A DNA stretch of 64,000 nucleotides, taken from the NCBI RefSeq assembly GCF_028294535.1, contig NZ_JAQBIE010000002.1, positions 186,001 through 250,000 on the forward strand, read 5' to 3'. The translations under genes and the position numbers were made by a program. Positions 42,881 to 51,400 of the stretch are shown piece by piece (the first letter of the stretch is position 1; every line of letters begins with the position of its first letter). A model generated the notes under the pieces. That model had not been told where the DNA came from, searched no databases, and worked only from the letters and a program-made list of their open reading frames with translations. This DNA comes from Paracoccus onchidii (lineage in GTDB: Bacteria; Pseudomonadota; Alphaproteobacteria; Rhodobacterales; Rhodobacteraceae).

Positions 42881-42930
42881 ATCCGCCTCGATGTTTGGAT
42901 GGGCCGCCCAATAGGGCGACCCGTGGCTGA

Positions 42931-43914
42931 TCATTCATTCCCGGGCAGTGCCTGAAGGCGGTCGAACTGCTCTTTCGAGAAGGGCACATCAGCGGCAAGC
43001 AAGGCGGGCTGCACGACCTCGATAAAGGGGGTGCGATCGACAACATTCACGTTGGTACCCTGTTCGGTGAACCAGTCAGCCAGTTCGTTTTCGGCCTTCT
43101 CGATCTGGTCCGTGACACGGGTCGCGTTGTCGACCAACGCCTGACGCAGGATGGCAGCATCATCTTCGCCGATCTTGGAAACCGTCATCGGAGACAAGAG
43201 GGTCAGCGTGCTGTTCATGATATGCCCGGTCAGGCTGATATCACTTTGAACCTCATAGAGTTTTTTTGCCTGAATCGTGGTCAGCGGGTTTTCCTGCGCA
43301 TCGACAACACCTTGTTGCAAGGCAAGGTACACCTCGGAAAATGCCATCGGGGTGGGGTTGGCTCCGGTCGCCTCGGGAAAGATCAGGTAGGCTGGGGCGT
43401 TCGGCACGCGGATCTTCAGGCCTTCCATATCGGCAGGCGTGGTCACTGGTTTGTTCGCGGTGACGTGGCGTGCGCCATAATAGCTGACGGCCGCGACCTC
43501 GACCCCTCCCATTGCATTGGAAAGCTCGGACTTCATTTCCGTCAACAGATCGCTTCCACGAAACGCCCGCCAGTGATCCATCCCGCGCAATGTGAACGGG
43601 TAGTCGGTCATGCCGATCGGCGCGTAATAGGACGACACGAACCCGATGCCGGTATAGATGATGTCCATCGTGCCAAGTGTCAGCCCTTCGCTCAGCGCAA
43701 GCTCTTCGCCCAGCTGAGAGGCTGGATAGACCTCGATCGTGACGCGCCCCTCGGTGGCCTTCTCGACCTCTTCCGCGACGCGCAATGCGCCCTGATGCAG
43801 CGGATGCCCGGTTTCATACACATGCGCGAATTTCAGCGTTTCGGCCAGGCCCGGCAAGGCGGTCATCAGGGTCGATGCCAGTGCAAGGGCGGTCGTGGTC
43901 AGGGTAATTTTCAT
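42931..43914 (-). CDS. TRAP transporter solute-binding protein (DctP type)
   Basis: A 327-residue periplasmic receptor. The signal peptide (KITLTTTALALASTLMTALPGLA) is cleaved near residue 24. The DctP pattern is clear: LKFAHVYETGHPLHQGALRVAEEVEK, GLKIRVPNAPAYLIFPEATGANPTPM and EVYLALQQGVVDAQENP, in which the arginine contacts the ligand carboxylate. This suggests an acidic sugar or other carboxylic acid. GGAG is before the ATG. It follows an ABC permease gene by 38 bases in the same direction. Confidence 0.93.
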   Translation of the reverse strand: MKITLTTTALALASTLMTALPGLAETLKFAHVYETGHPLHQGALRVAEEVEKATEGRVTIEVYPASQLGEELALSEGLTLGTMDIIYTGIGFVSSYYAPIGMTDYPFTLRGMDHWRAFRGSDLLTEMKSELSNAMGGVEVAAVSYYGARHVTANKPVTTPADMEGLKIRVPNAPAYLIFPEATGANPTPMAFSEVYLALQQGVVDAQENPLTTIQAKKLYEVQSDISLTGHIMNSTLTLLSPMTVSKIGEDDAAILRQALVDNATRVTDQIEKAENELADWFTEQGTNVNVVDRTPFIEVVQPALLAADVPFSKEQFDRLQALPGNE

Positions 43915-43952
43915 GAAATAGCTCCGTTGGACTTGATTGAGATGTCTGGTTT

Positions 43953-44945
43953 CTAGTTCGCGCGATCCGCGCTTTTGTTCATGCGGGCCTGCAACAGGAT
44001 CACCGCAAAAAGAACGCCACCGCGAATGACCATCTGCCAATAGGCAGACAGGGAAATCGTGCCGCGCCCGTTCTCGAAATTCAGCAGGTTGAATACGAGG
44101 CCCAGCAACAGCGCGCCGCCGACGGTTGCCGGAATCGAGCCCAGCCCGCCGGTCAGCAACGTGCCGCCCACGACCACCGATGCGATTGCCGTCAGCTCCC
44201 AGCCCGTGCCTTCCAGCGGCTGTCCGGCGCCAAAGCCACTGGCCAGGAACACACCGGCCAGACCCGCACAGCCACCGCTGAGCAGATAGACAAAGACCTT
44301 GGCGCGCGTCACCTTCAGCCCCATCAGTCCTGACGCTTCTTCGCTGCCACCGATCGCCAGAACCGTGCGACCAAGCGCCGTGCGTTCCAATATGATCCAC
44401 AGCACAACGGCAGCAATTGCCACCAGAACGATGGTCCAGGGGATGGGGCCAAACGCCTTTTCCATGCCCAGCTTGGTAAAGCTTGATTCCCAATCAACGG
44501 CAACCGTCTGCTTGCCCGAAATCACAAGGGCACCGCCCTTGGCGGCCAGCATCGTCGAAAGCGTCGCGATAAAGGGGGGCAGACGCATCGGCACGATCAG
44601 GATCGCGTTCACCGCGCCAAAGGCCACCCCGGCAGCCACGCCACCGATCAGCGCTGGAACAATACCCCAAGGTGAAAGATAGGCCGCAACGATCGAGGTG
44701 AATGCAGCCACATAGCCGACCGAAAGGTCGATCCCCCCGGTCATGATCACGAAGCACATGCCCAGGGAAATGATGATGAACATCGAGTTATAGTTGAGAA
44801 ACGATCCCAGATTATAGGCACTGCCGAAATTCTCGTATCGCAACAGCCCGAAGATGATCATCGCTGCCAGCGCCACCCAGACACCTGACATCTGCGCATG
44901 GCGTCCCACCATCCCGCGCAAGTCAAACATGTCAGTATTTGCCAT
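43953..44945 (-). CDS. Sugar ABC transporter permease (CUT2, YjfF/RbsC type)
   Basis: A 330-residue CUT2 permease with hydrophobic helices throughout and the signature VIMTGGIDLSVGYVAAFTS. The ATPase-contacting loop reads LTAIASVVVGGTLLTGGLG. It is the second of two adjacent permeases, as in the ytfQRT-yjfF galactofuranose importer. It starts three bases after the first permease gene. The cargo is probably a furanose or pentose sugar, by analogy with that system. Confidence 0.92.
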   Translation of the reverse strand: MANTDMFDLRGMVGRHAQMSGVWVALAAMIIFGLLRYENFGSAYNLGSFLNYNSMFIIISLGMCFVIMTGGIDLSVGYVAAFTSIVAAYLSPWGIVPALIGGVAAGVAFGAVNAILIVPMRLPPFIATLSTMLAAKGGALVISGKQTVAVDWESSFTKLGMEKAFGPIPWTIVLVAIAAVVLWIILERTALGRTVLAIGGSEEASGLMGLKVTRAKVFVYLLSGGCAGLAGVFLASGFGAGQPLEGTGWELTAIASVVVGGTLLTGGLGSIPATVGGALLLGLVFNLLNFENGRGTISLSAYWQMVIRGGVLFAVILLQARMNKSADRAN

Positions 44946-44948
44946 CGT

Positions 44949-45944
44949 TCAACCCTTTCTCATCTGCTGCGCATAGACGGCCGCAACGATAATTCCTGCC
45001 TTGGCAATCAGCGCGATCTCGTCTGCGACGCCATTGGCCAACAGGGTGTATTTCACCAGCTGGATCACCACGGCGCCCAGAATCGCCCCCCAGATCGGCG
45101 CGCGACCACCCGACAGGACCGCACCTCCGACAACTGCGGCGGCAATCGCGTCCAGCTCCATCAGATTTCCGATTCGCGCCGCGTCAGAGGCCGAATTGAT
45201 CGCAACCACGATCAACCCCGAAAGCCCCGAAAGAACCGAGCAGGTTGCATAGGCCATGATCTTGACGCGGGTCACTGGAACCCCCGCCATCCGCGCTGCG
45301 CGTTCGTTTCCGCCCACCGCAAGAAGATAACGCCCGCTGGCCGTGTAGCGGATGACATACCAGATCACCGCCGCGATCAATGCGACCAGCCAACCCTGAA
45401 CCGGAATCCCCAACAGGCGGGCAGTGCCGATATAACTGAACGAAGGGTTGGTGAATGTCTGCAGATTGCCATTTGTCAAAACCTGCGCAACGCCGCGCCC
45501 GGAGATGAAAAAGATCAGCGTCGCGATGATCGGCTGAACCCCCAGCAGCGCGACCAGTGCCCCGTTGAACATGCCACAACAGAACGCCGCGACCAGCGGC
45601 AGCAAAAAGGCCGCAGCCAGGCCAGGAACCGGATAGGCTTGCGCGAATTCCGAGGTGAATATGATCGGTGCCATCGCGCCCGACAACGCCATGACCGCAC
45701 CAACGCTCAGGTCGATGCCCCCGGTTGCGATGACCAGTGTCATTCCCACGGCAACCAGGGCAATGGTGGCAACCTGACTGACATTGACCGCCAATGTCTG
45801 CGCCTGCAGGAAATTGGGCGTGACAAGCAAGTTGAAGATCAACAGCACCGCCAGGGCAGCCAGCCCCCCGTGGCGGGAAATCATCGCCATTGGCTCCCGT
45901 TTGCCCCGCACCCTGTTTTCCACTGTCATTCCTTCGTCACTCAT
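44949..45944 (-). CDS. Sugar ABC transporter permease (CUT2, YtfT/RbsC type)
   Basis: A 331-residue CUT2 permease. The signature VIATGGIDLSVGAVMALSG and the loop LDAIAAAVVGGAVLSGGRAP are standard. About eight to ten hydrophobic segments are visible. Its start overlaps the ATPase stop by four bases. It pairs with the following permease to form a heterodimeric channel. Confidence 0.92.
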   Translation of the reverse strand: MSDEGMTVENRVRGKREPMAMISRHGGLAALAVLLIFNLLVTPNFLQAQTLAVNVSQVATIALVAVGMTLVIATGGIDLSVGAVMALSGAMAPIIFTSEFAQAYPVPGLAAAFLLPLVAAFCCGMFNGALVALLGVQPIIATLIFFISGRGVAQVLTNGNLQTFTNPSFSYIGTARLLGIPVQGWLVALIAAVIWYVIRYTASGRYLLAVGGNERAARMAGVPVTRVKIMAYATCSVLSGLSGLIVVAINSASDAARIGNLMELDAIAAAVVGGAVLSGGRAPIWGAILGAVVIQLVKYTLLANGVADEIALIAKAGIIVAAVYAQQMRKG

Positions 45945-47464
45945 GCCGGCACCTCATCGGGGACATGAGCGATTGCGGCGATCAATGCCGATTCCGTCAG
46001 TCCTTCGCCCGGCAGTTCGGATACCGACCGCCCTTCCTGCATCACGATCACCCTGTCCGCACCTTCGACGATTTCCTCGAATTCGGAACTGATCAGCAGA
46101 ACCGCCCCACCATCGGCCACGAAATCGCGGATGATGGCCTGGATTTCACGTTTGGCGCCGACATCGACCCCTCGTGTCGGTTCATCCAGGATCAACAGGT
46201 CCGGCCTGGTTGCCAGCCATCGCGCCAACAGCACCTTTTGCTGGTTTCCACCCGACAATTGCCGGATCGGCTGATCGGCACTGGCCAGCTTGATCCCCAG
46301 CGCCCGAATGAAGTGATCGACGATCTCTCGTTCGCGCCGGGTATCTATGCCGCCCGCATGACGCAGCCTTGGCAGCAAGGCCAGTGTCAGATTTTCGCGC
46401 ACGCTCATATCGGGCACGATTCCCTCGGCCTTGCGATCTTCGGCGACAAAGCCGATTCCGGCGGCGATCGCGTCCGCGGGGGAACGCGGCGCGCCACCAC
46501 CGCCGGGCAATGTGATTTCGCCGTGCTTCAGACTGTCCAGGCCAAAGATGGCGCGGGCGGTTTCTGTTCGCCCCGAACCCAACAAGCCCCCCAGCCCGAC
46601 GATCTCTCCCTGCCGCACGGTCAAAGAGGCATCACGCAACGACCGCCCGGTGGCCACATGTCCAAGCGACAGGATTTCGGCGCCAACCTCGCCACGCGGA
46701 CCATCCAGCGCCGTCATGCCCGAGGCCGAGATTTCGTTGCGGTCGCGCCCCAGCATGTCTGCGATCAGGCCCAGCTTGTCGGTCCGGGCGATTTCTCGCA
46801 CAGCAACCGTGCAGCCGTCCCGCATGACCGTCACCCGGTCGCAGATCTGGAACAGCTCGTCCAGAAAATGCGATACATACAGAACCGAAATACCCTCGGC
46901 ACGCAGGTTGCGCACAACCGAGAACAGCGTCTCGATTTCGCGATCATCCAATGACGAGGTCGGCTCGTCCATGATGACCAAACGGGCGTCCAGCGAAACG
47001 GCCCGCGCAATCGCCACCAATTGTTGGATTGCGGCCGGATATCGGCCCAATCGCTGGCGCACATCAATATCGATGCCAAAGCGCGACAACATCTCGCCAG
47101 CCCGGCGGTGGGCCGCCGGCCAGTCGATCAGCCCAAGCCTGTTTTTCGGCTCGGCCCCCATGACGATGTTTTCGGTCACGCTGCGCAGGGGAACAAGGTT
47201 CAATTCTTGGTAAATCGTGGCGATTCCGGAATCCTGGGCATCACGCGGGCTATCGGCGGCAAATTCCCTGCCAGACAGCGAAACCTGCCCGCCATCGCGT
47301 CGATGCACCCCGGTCAGACATTTGATCAAGGTCGATTTTCCCGCCCCGTTCTGTCCGATCAGGGCATGCACCTCTCCCGGCACGATCTCGAGCGAGGCGT
47401 CGCGCAAGGCTGGCACGCCCGCGAATGATTTGCGGACCTGCCGCATTGACACAAGCTGTTGCAC
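45941..47464 (-). CDS. Sugar ABC transporter ATPase (YtfR/RbsA type)
   Basis: A double ATPase of about 507 residues. Domain 1 has GQNGAGKST and LVIMDEPTSSLDD. Domain 2 has GLLGSGRTETA, the signature QLSGGNQQKVLLARWLATRP and LLILDEPTRGVDV. No ATG gives a natural length. The GTG at 47464, directly after a GGGGGGGAGA ribosome site, is favoured over the ATG at 47446, which is too far from it. The longer frame to 47617 reads back into the binding-protein gene. It drives the two adjacent permeases. Confidence 0.9.
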   Translation of the reverse strand: MQQLVSMRQVRKSFAGVPALRDASLEIVPGEVHALIGQNGAGKSTLIKCLTGVHRRDGGQVSLSGREFAADSPRDAQDSGIATIYQELNLVPLRSVTENIVMGAEPKNRLGLIDWPAAHRRAGEMLSRFGIDIDVRQRLGRYPAAIQQLVAIARAVSLDARLVIMDEPTSSLDDREIETLFSVVRNLRAEGISVLYVSHFLDELFQICDRVTVMRDGCTVAVREIARTDKLGLIADMLGRDRNEISASGMTALDGPRGEVGAEILSLGHVATGRSLRDASLTVRQGEIVGLGGLLGSGRTETARAIFGLDSLKHGEITLPGGGGAPRSPADAIAAGIGFVAEDRKAEGIVPDMSVRENLTLALLPRLRHAGGIDTRREREIVDHFIRALGIKLASADQPIRQLSGGNQQKVLLARWLATRPDLLILDEPTRGVDVGAKREIQAIIRDFVADGGAVLLISSEFEEIVEGADRVIVMQEGRSVSELPGEGLTESALIAAIAHVPDEVPA

Positions 47465-47488
47465 GTCTCCCCCCCGGTATTCGTGGCT

Positions 47489-47516
47489 CGCGCCGGAACG
47501 AACCCGTCCCGGCGCG
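47489..47516 (-). other. Hairpin after the binding-protein gene
   Basis: CGCGCCGG and CCGGCGCG form an eight-base perfect stem with a 12-base loop, six bases beyond the binding-protein stop. No T-run follows. Position suggests 3' protection of the binding-protein message, allowing it to exceed that of the ATPase and permeases. Confidence 0.55.
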
Positions 47517-47522
47517 CCGGCC

Positions 47523-48497
47523 TCAATAGGCTTCGTCGATATGATCGGCAGCGTTGTCGGCGGTGAAGATGCGATCCTGAACCTGAACCCAGGGTTCGAT
47601 TTCCTCGCCGGCGGCATATCGGTTCATCACCTCGCAGGCCAAAGGCCCGAAGAACGGCGAGCTTTCCACCGTGACGCCCATCTTGCCGTCGATGATTGCC
47701 TGCAAAGCGTCGCGGGTGCCATCGATCGACACGATCGTGATGTCATCGCCCGGCTTGCGACCGGCCAGTTCCAGCGCCTGAATCGCCCCGATGGCCATTT
47801 CATCGTTATGGGCATAGACCACATTCACGTCAGGATGCGCCTGCAACAGCGTTTCCATGACCTGGCGACCCAGATCCCGTGCGAAATCACCCGATTGCGA
47901 CGCAACGATCTCGAAACGGTCATCCTGAAGTATCCGGTCGTCAAACCCCTTCTTGCGGTCATTTGCGGGCGAGGAACCCGTCGTGCCTTCCAATTCGACG
48001 ATAACGCCTTTGTCACCGTCAAAATTCTCGATCAGCCACTCTGCGGCGCGCTGTCCCTGATCGACGAAATCCGATCCAAGGAAGGCAACGAAATCCTCAC
48101 CGGCTTTTGCCGCATTGGGGTCGACCGAGCGATCGACAAGAAAGGTCGGGATGCCGGCGGCCTTGGCCTTCTTGACGGCCGGGATCAACGGCTTTTCTTC
48201 ACGGGGCGGCAGGAACAGAACATCGATGCCCTGCGCAATCATCGAATCGACATCGGCAACCTGCTTGGCCGCCGAACCCGCCGCGTCGGTCGAGATGAGA
48301 TCCCAGTTGCAGCTTTCCGCCGTGTCCTTGAAGGATTTCGTTTCGGCGATCCTCCAGGGATTGTTGCTTTCCATTTGCGAGAAACCGACCTTGTAGCGAT
48401 CTTTCTGCTCCAGCTTGGGCAGGTCCGCCAGTGATGGCAGCGCCCCCAGCACCATCGCACCTGCCAATGCCAGACTGATCGTCGAATATTTCTTCAT
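47523..48497 (-). CDS. Periplasmic sugar-binding protein (YtfQ type)
   Basis: A 324-residue receptor. The signal peptide (KKYSTISLALAGAMVLGA) is cleaved near ALPSLA. The mature start YKVGFSQMESNNPWRIAETK and the later FLVDRSVDPN and GTTGSSPANDRKKGFDDR segments closely resemble E. coli YtfQ, which binds galactofuranose. Related rhizobial receptors bind L-arabinose or D-xylose-type furanoses. GGGAGGAC lies immediately upstream of the ATG at 48497. It is the first gene of the leftward run and faces the GntR-type regulator. Confidence 0.92.
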   Translation of the reverse strand: MKKYSTISLALAGAMVLGALPSLADLPKLEQKDRYKVGFSQMESNNPWRIAETKSFKDTAESCNWDLISTDAAGSAAKQVADVDSMIAQGIDVLFLPPREEKPLIPAVKKAKAAGIPTFLVDRSVDPNAAKAGEDFVAFLGSDFVDQGQRAAEWLIENFDGDKGVIVELEGTTGSSPANDRKKGFDDRILQDDRFEIVASQSGDFARDLGRQVMETLLQAHPDVNVVYAHNDEMAIGAIQALELAGRKPGDDITIVSIDGTRDALQAIIDGKMGVTVESSPFFGPLACEVMNRYAAGEEIEPWVQVQDRIFTADNAADHIDEAY

Positions 48498-48544
48498 TGC
48501 TTGTCCTCCCCTGAATGGCATTTGCTTCCTCTTGCATGCCATTT

Positions 48545-48555
48545 TTGTATGACTA
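48545..48555. promoter_or_regulatory. FadR-type GntR operator-like site
   Basis: TTGTATGACTA fits the TNGTNNNACNA pattern of FadR-type GntR operators. It lies 48 bases before the binding-protein start in the divergent region with a FadR-type regulator. Confidence 0.55.
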
Positions 48556-48583
48556 AACACAGTGCAATGGACGGCAATACTGG

Positions 48584-48640
48584 CTGTATGTCAACAAAAA
48601 ACGCATGGAGAATGCGAAAAGAGAAGTTATTGACATACCA
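48584..48640. promoter_or_regulatory. Pair of inverted operator-like repeats in the divergent promoter region
   Basis: CTGTATGTCAA at 48584-48594 and TTGACATACCA at 48630-48640 share GTATGTCAA in opposite orientation. They are variants of the same TNGTNNNACNA-like element at 48545. The spacing of 46 bases between centres could allow looping by a dimeric GntR protein. The rest of the 279-base gap shows no clear feature beyond a CGCAT/ATGCG mini-hairpin. Confidence 0.5.
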
Positions 48641-48776
48641 AACAGCTCCGGGCGATATTGGAAATGCGGCGGAATCCGCATGACCTACAGGTCACGTTCA
48701 CTCTTTTGGTGCCACGCGAGAACCGAAATCATGGGATTTCACTTGCGGCGCCGGGGATGCTACAGGACCAAACCGG

Positions 48777-49535
48777 ATGACAGGATCAGCAGCAGGGCGC
48801 CGACATATGGAAAATGAAGAACCCATTCGAAAATCCGCCCGCGCCGCAGATGCAATCGTGGACGCAATCGAGACGCGCATCGCATCCGGCGCACTGAAAG
48901 ATGGCGCACCGCTGCCCGCCGAACGTTCGCTGATGGAGGAATTCGGCGCCAGCCGCACCGTCGTGCGCGAAGCGATTACCGCGCTGTCCAACCGGGGCCT
49001 GATCGAGGCACGCCCGAGGTTTCGCCCCGTGGTGCGCCGCATCGGCTATGACTCGGTGCTGGACACGACCAGCCCCGTCATCAAACGGCTGCTGCATGAT
49101 CCGGTCGGGGTTCGCAATCTGTACAAGGCCCGTGTTTTCGTCGAGCGCCTTCTGGTTCGCGACGCAGCGACAGGCGCAAATCGCGAAGACATCCGCCGGC
49201 TCAAGGAAAAACTGGCCGAAAACGGCGAGGCGATCGACAACTCGGAACGTTTTTATCAGACCGATGTCGCCTTTCACCGCGTACTCTATGAGATCGCCGA
49301 CAATCCCGTTTTCACCGCAACCCATGAAGGCTTTGTGTCCTGGCTTGCCCCCCAATGGGAACGGATGGAACGGCTGCCTGAACGCAATCGCCGGAATTTC
49401 GCCGCGCATGAACAGATCTATACTGCCATTCTCGAACGCGATCCGGATGCCGCCGAGGCCGCGCTTGTTCGCCATCTCGATGCTGCCTGGGATTTCGTAA
49501 GCAGCACTTTCTTTGCCGATATGCCCGACGCTTAG
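48777..49535 (+). CDS. GntR-family regulator (FadR subfamily)
   Basis: A 252-residue regulator. The winged helix-turn-helix contains LPAERSLMEEFGASRTVVRE (about residues 40-59), followed by the all-helical FCD effector domain with the metal-type histidine pattern FHRVLYEIADNPV and the ERNRRNFAAHEQIYTAI segment. FadR-like proteins often bind sugar acids. The ATG at 48777 has AGGA nine bases upstream; an alternative ATG at 48807 is also possible. It is divergent from the YtfQ-type operon and converges on the dehydrogenase operon. Operator-like sites lie at both promoters. Confidence 0.9.
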   Translation: MTGSAAGRRHMENEEPIRKSARAADAIVDAIETRIASGALKDGAPLPAERSLMEEFGASRTVVREAITALSNRGLIEARPRFRPVVRRIGYDSVLDTTSPVIKRLLHDPVGVRNLYKARVFVERLLVRDAATGANREDIRRLKEKLAENGEAIDNSERFYQTDVAFHRVLYEIADNPVFTATHEGFVSWLAPQWERMERLPERNRRNFAAHEQIYTAILERDPDAAEAALVRHLDAAWDFVSSTFFADMPDA

Positions 49536-49587
49536 GTCCGCGATGCATGCGCCACCCGCAACTTGCGGATGACGCAAAGCATGGTGA

Positions 49588-50361
49588 TCAGCGCCCCATC
49601 CAGCCGCCATCCACCGTCAGGATCGCGCCATGCACATAGCTGGCCGCATCGGAAGCAAGGAACACGACGGGACCGCCGAAATCATCCGGCGTGCCCCAGC
49701 GACCCGCCGGAATACGCCCAAGAATGGCATCATGGCGTTCGGGATCATCACGCAACGCCTGGGTATTATCGGTCGCGATATAGCCGGGCGCGATCGCATT
49801 CACATTGACGCCCTGCCCCGCCCATTCATTGGCAAACGCCATGGTCAACTGGCCGATCCCGCCTTTCGAGGCCGCATACCCCGGAACGGTGATGCCACCC
49901 TGAAAGGTCAGCAGGGACGCAGTGAAAATGACCTTGCCCCGACCGCGCTTGACCATACCCCGCCCGATCTCTCGGGTAAGGACGAACTGAGCGGACAAGT
50001 TGACCTCGATCACCTCATCCCAGATGTCGTCGCCATGCTCGGCCGCAGGGGCACGACGAATTGTGCCGGCGTTATTGATCAGGATATCAATCGCCGGATG
50101 TTCAGCCTGCACCCGGTCGGCAAATTCATGGACCGACTTGCGATCTGAAAAATCACAGGCATACGCGCTGAACTTTCGACCCAGCGCGGTAACGGCGCGA
50201 CCCAACTCCGCGCCATCTTCGGGCATCGAGGCGCTGACGGCGACAATATCCGCCCCTGCCGCGGCCAAGGCTTCGGCCATGCCACGGCCGATACCGCGTT
50301 TTGCGCCGGTCACCAGCGCGGTTTTTCCCGTCAGGTCAAATGCTTTGGGATCGAACATCAT
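49588..50361 (-). CDS. KduD-like SDR (2-deoxy-/2-keto-3-deoxy-gluconate dehydrogenase family)
   Basis: A 257-residue SDR with the subfamily signature of KduD: GYIATDNTQALRDDPERH followed by IPAGRWGTPDDFGGPVVFLAS and the terminal VDGGWMGR. The cofactor motif is VTGAKRGIGRGMAE, and the catalytic tyrosine is in YAASKGG. KduD oxidises or reduces 2-keto-3-deoxygluconate at C5 in uronate metabolism. The gene begins in an ATGATG overlapping the zinc dehydrogenase stop by four bases. In this operon it probably acts on a keto-deoxy sugar acid; the exact isomer is unknown. Confidence 0.88.
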   Translation of the reverse strand: MMFDPKAFDLTGKTALVTGAKRGIGRGMAEALAAAGADIVAVSASMPEDGAELGRAVTALGRKFSAYACDFSDRKSVHEFADRVQAEHPAIDILINNAGTIRRAPAAEHGDDIWDEVIEVNLSAQFVLTREIGRGMVKRGRGKVIFTASLLTFQGGITVPGYAASKGGIGQLTMAFANEWAGQGVNVNAIAPGYIATDNTQALRDDPERHDAILGRIPAGRWGTPDDFGGPVVFLASDAASYVHGAILTVDGGWMGR

Positions 50362-51389
50362 ACGGCCTCTTCTGTGACGCGGATCAGGGTTTTCATAGAG
50401 TCGGGGTTCTCGGTCAGCGCCTTGAAAGCATCGGGCAGTTCTGCAAGCGGACGAATATCGGTGATCAGCCTGTCGGCCCCGATCCCTTGTGACAGCAGCG
50501 AAATCGCAGCGTCGAAATCGCCGATCTCATAGGTTCTGGCACCGATCAGCTCGATCTCTCGCCAGAAGAACCGGAACAGATCGATCTGTGGCTTTTGCGC
50601 GTGAATGGCGACCATGCAAATCCGCCCACGGGTTGCGGCAACCTCGGTCATCAGGTCGACACCGGGCTGCGTGCCGGACACCTCGAAGACGACATCGGCG
50701 CCCTTGTCGCCGGTTTCGGCCATGATCCGCTCGGCGACGTTCTCATTGCGCGGGTTCGCCGTCGCAAAGCCCATGTTGCGGGCCAGTTTCAACCGGCTCT
50801 CATTCACCTCGGATATCGTCACCTGCGCGCCCGCATGCCGTGCGACCAGCGCAACCAGCATGCCGATGGGTCCGCCGCCGATAACCAGAACATCTTCGCC
50901 CACCGCAACGCCGGCCCGACGGACATCATGCACGGCAACCGCCATCGGCTCGACCAATGCGGCCTGATCCAGCGGCATGTCCGCCGGCAGCTTGTGCAAC
51001 ACATGCGCGGGAACGGTCCAGCGGTTCTGGAACGCCCCATCGGTATCAAGCCCCAGGAATTTCAACTTGTGGCAAACGTGAATATGACCGGCCTTGCAGG
51101 CCGGACAGTGCCCGCAATGCGCCAAGGGCCTGACCACGACGGGATCACCAATCCTGTATCCTTCGACCCCGTCGCCAACCGCACTGACCCGGCCCGACAT
51201 CTCATGGCCGATCACGCGATTATCGCCGATCCGCGCCTCCATATGGCCCAGATAGACATGCAGATCGGTCCCGCAAATGCCGCAAAATGCCGTTTCAACC
51301 TGCACTTCGCCAGGGCCGGGCGCGACATCTTCGACCTTGCGCAGCTCGAAACTGCCATTGCCCGTATAATATGCTGCATCAATCTTCAT
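50358..51389 (-). CDS. Zinc-dependent alcohol/polyol dehydrogenase (MDR, sorbitol dehydrogenase-like)
   Basis: A 343-residue medium-chain dehydrogenase. Catalytic zinc ligands are in FCGICGTDLH and the VIGHEMSG motif, and the structural zinc site is CGHCPACKAGHIHVC. The Rossmann motif is IGGGPIGMLVALVA. It would oxidise a secondary alcohol of a sugar, polyol or sugar acid using NAD(P). GGAGG lies before the ATG at 51389; the longer frame to 51674 overlaps the dehydratase gene. Gap to the dehydratase is 11 bases. Confidence 0.9.
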   Translation of the reverse strand: MKIDAAYYTGNGSFELRKVEDVAPGPGEVQVETAFCGICGTDLHVYLGHMEARIGDNRVIGHEMSGRVSAVGDGVEGYRIGDPVVVRPLAHCGHCPACKAGHIHVCHKLKFLGLDTDGAFQNRWTVPAHVLHKLPADMPLDQAALVEPMAVAVHDVRRAGVAVGEDVLVIGGGPIGMLVALVARHAGAQVTISEVNESRLKLARNMGFATANPRNENVAERIMAETGDKGADVVFEVSGTQPGVDLMTEVAATRGRICMVAIHAQKPQIDLFRFFWREIELIGARTYEIGDFDAAISLLSQGIGADRLITDIRPLAELPDAFKALTENPDSMKTLIRVTEEAV

Positions 51390-51400
51390 GCTATCCTCCG

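Noticed and set aside
43915-44493. N-terminal extension of the TRAP binding protein to 44493
   Set aside because: It would overlap the upstream ABC permease in another frame; a clear signal peptide with a GGAG site starts at 43914.
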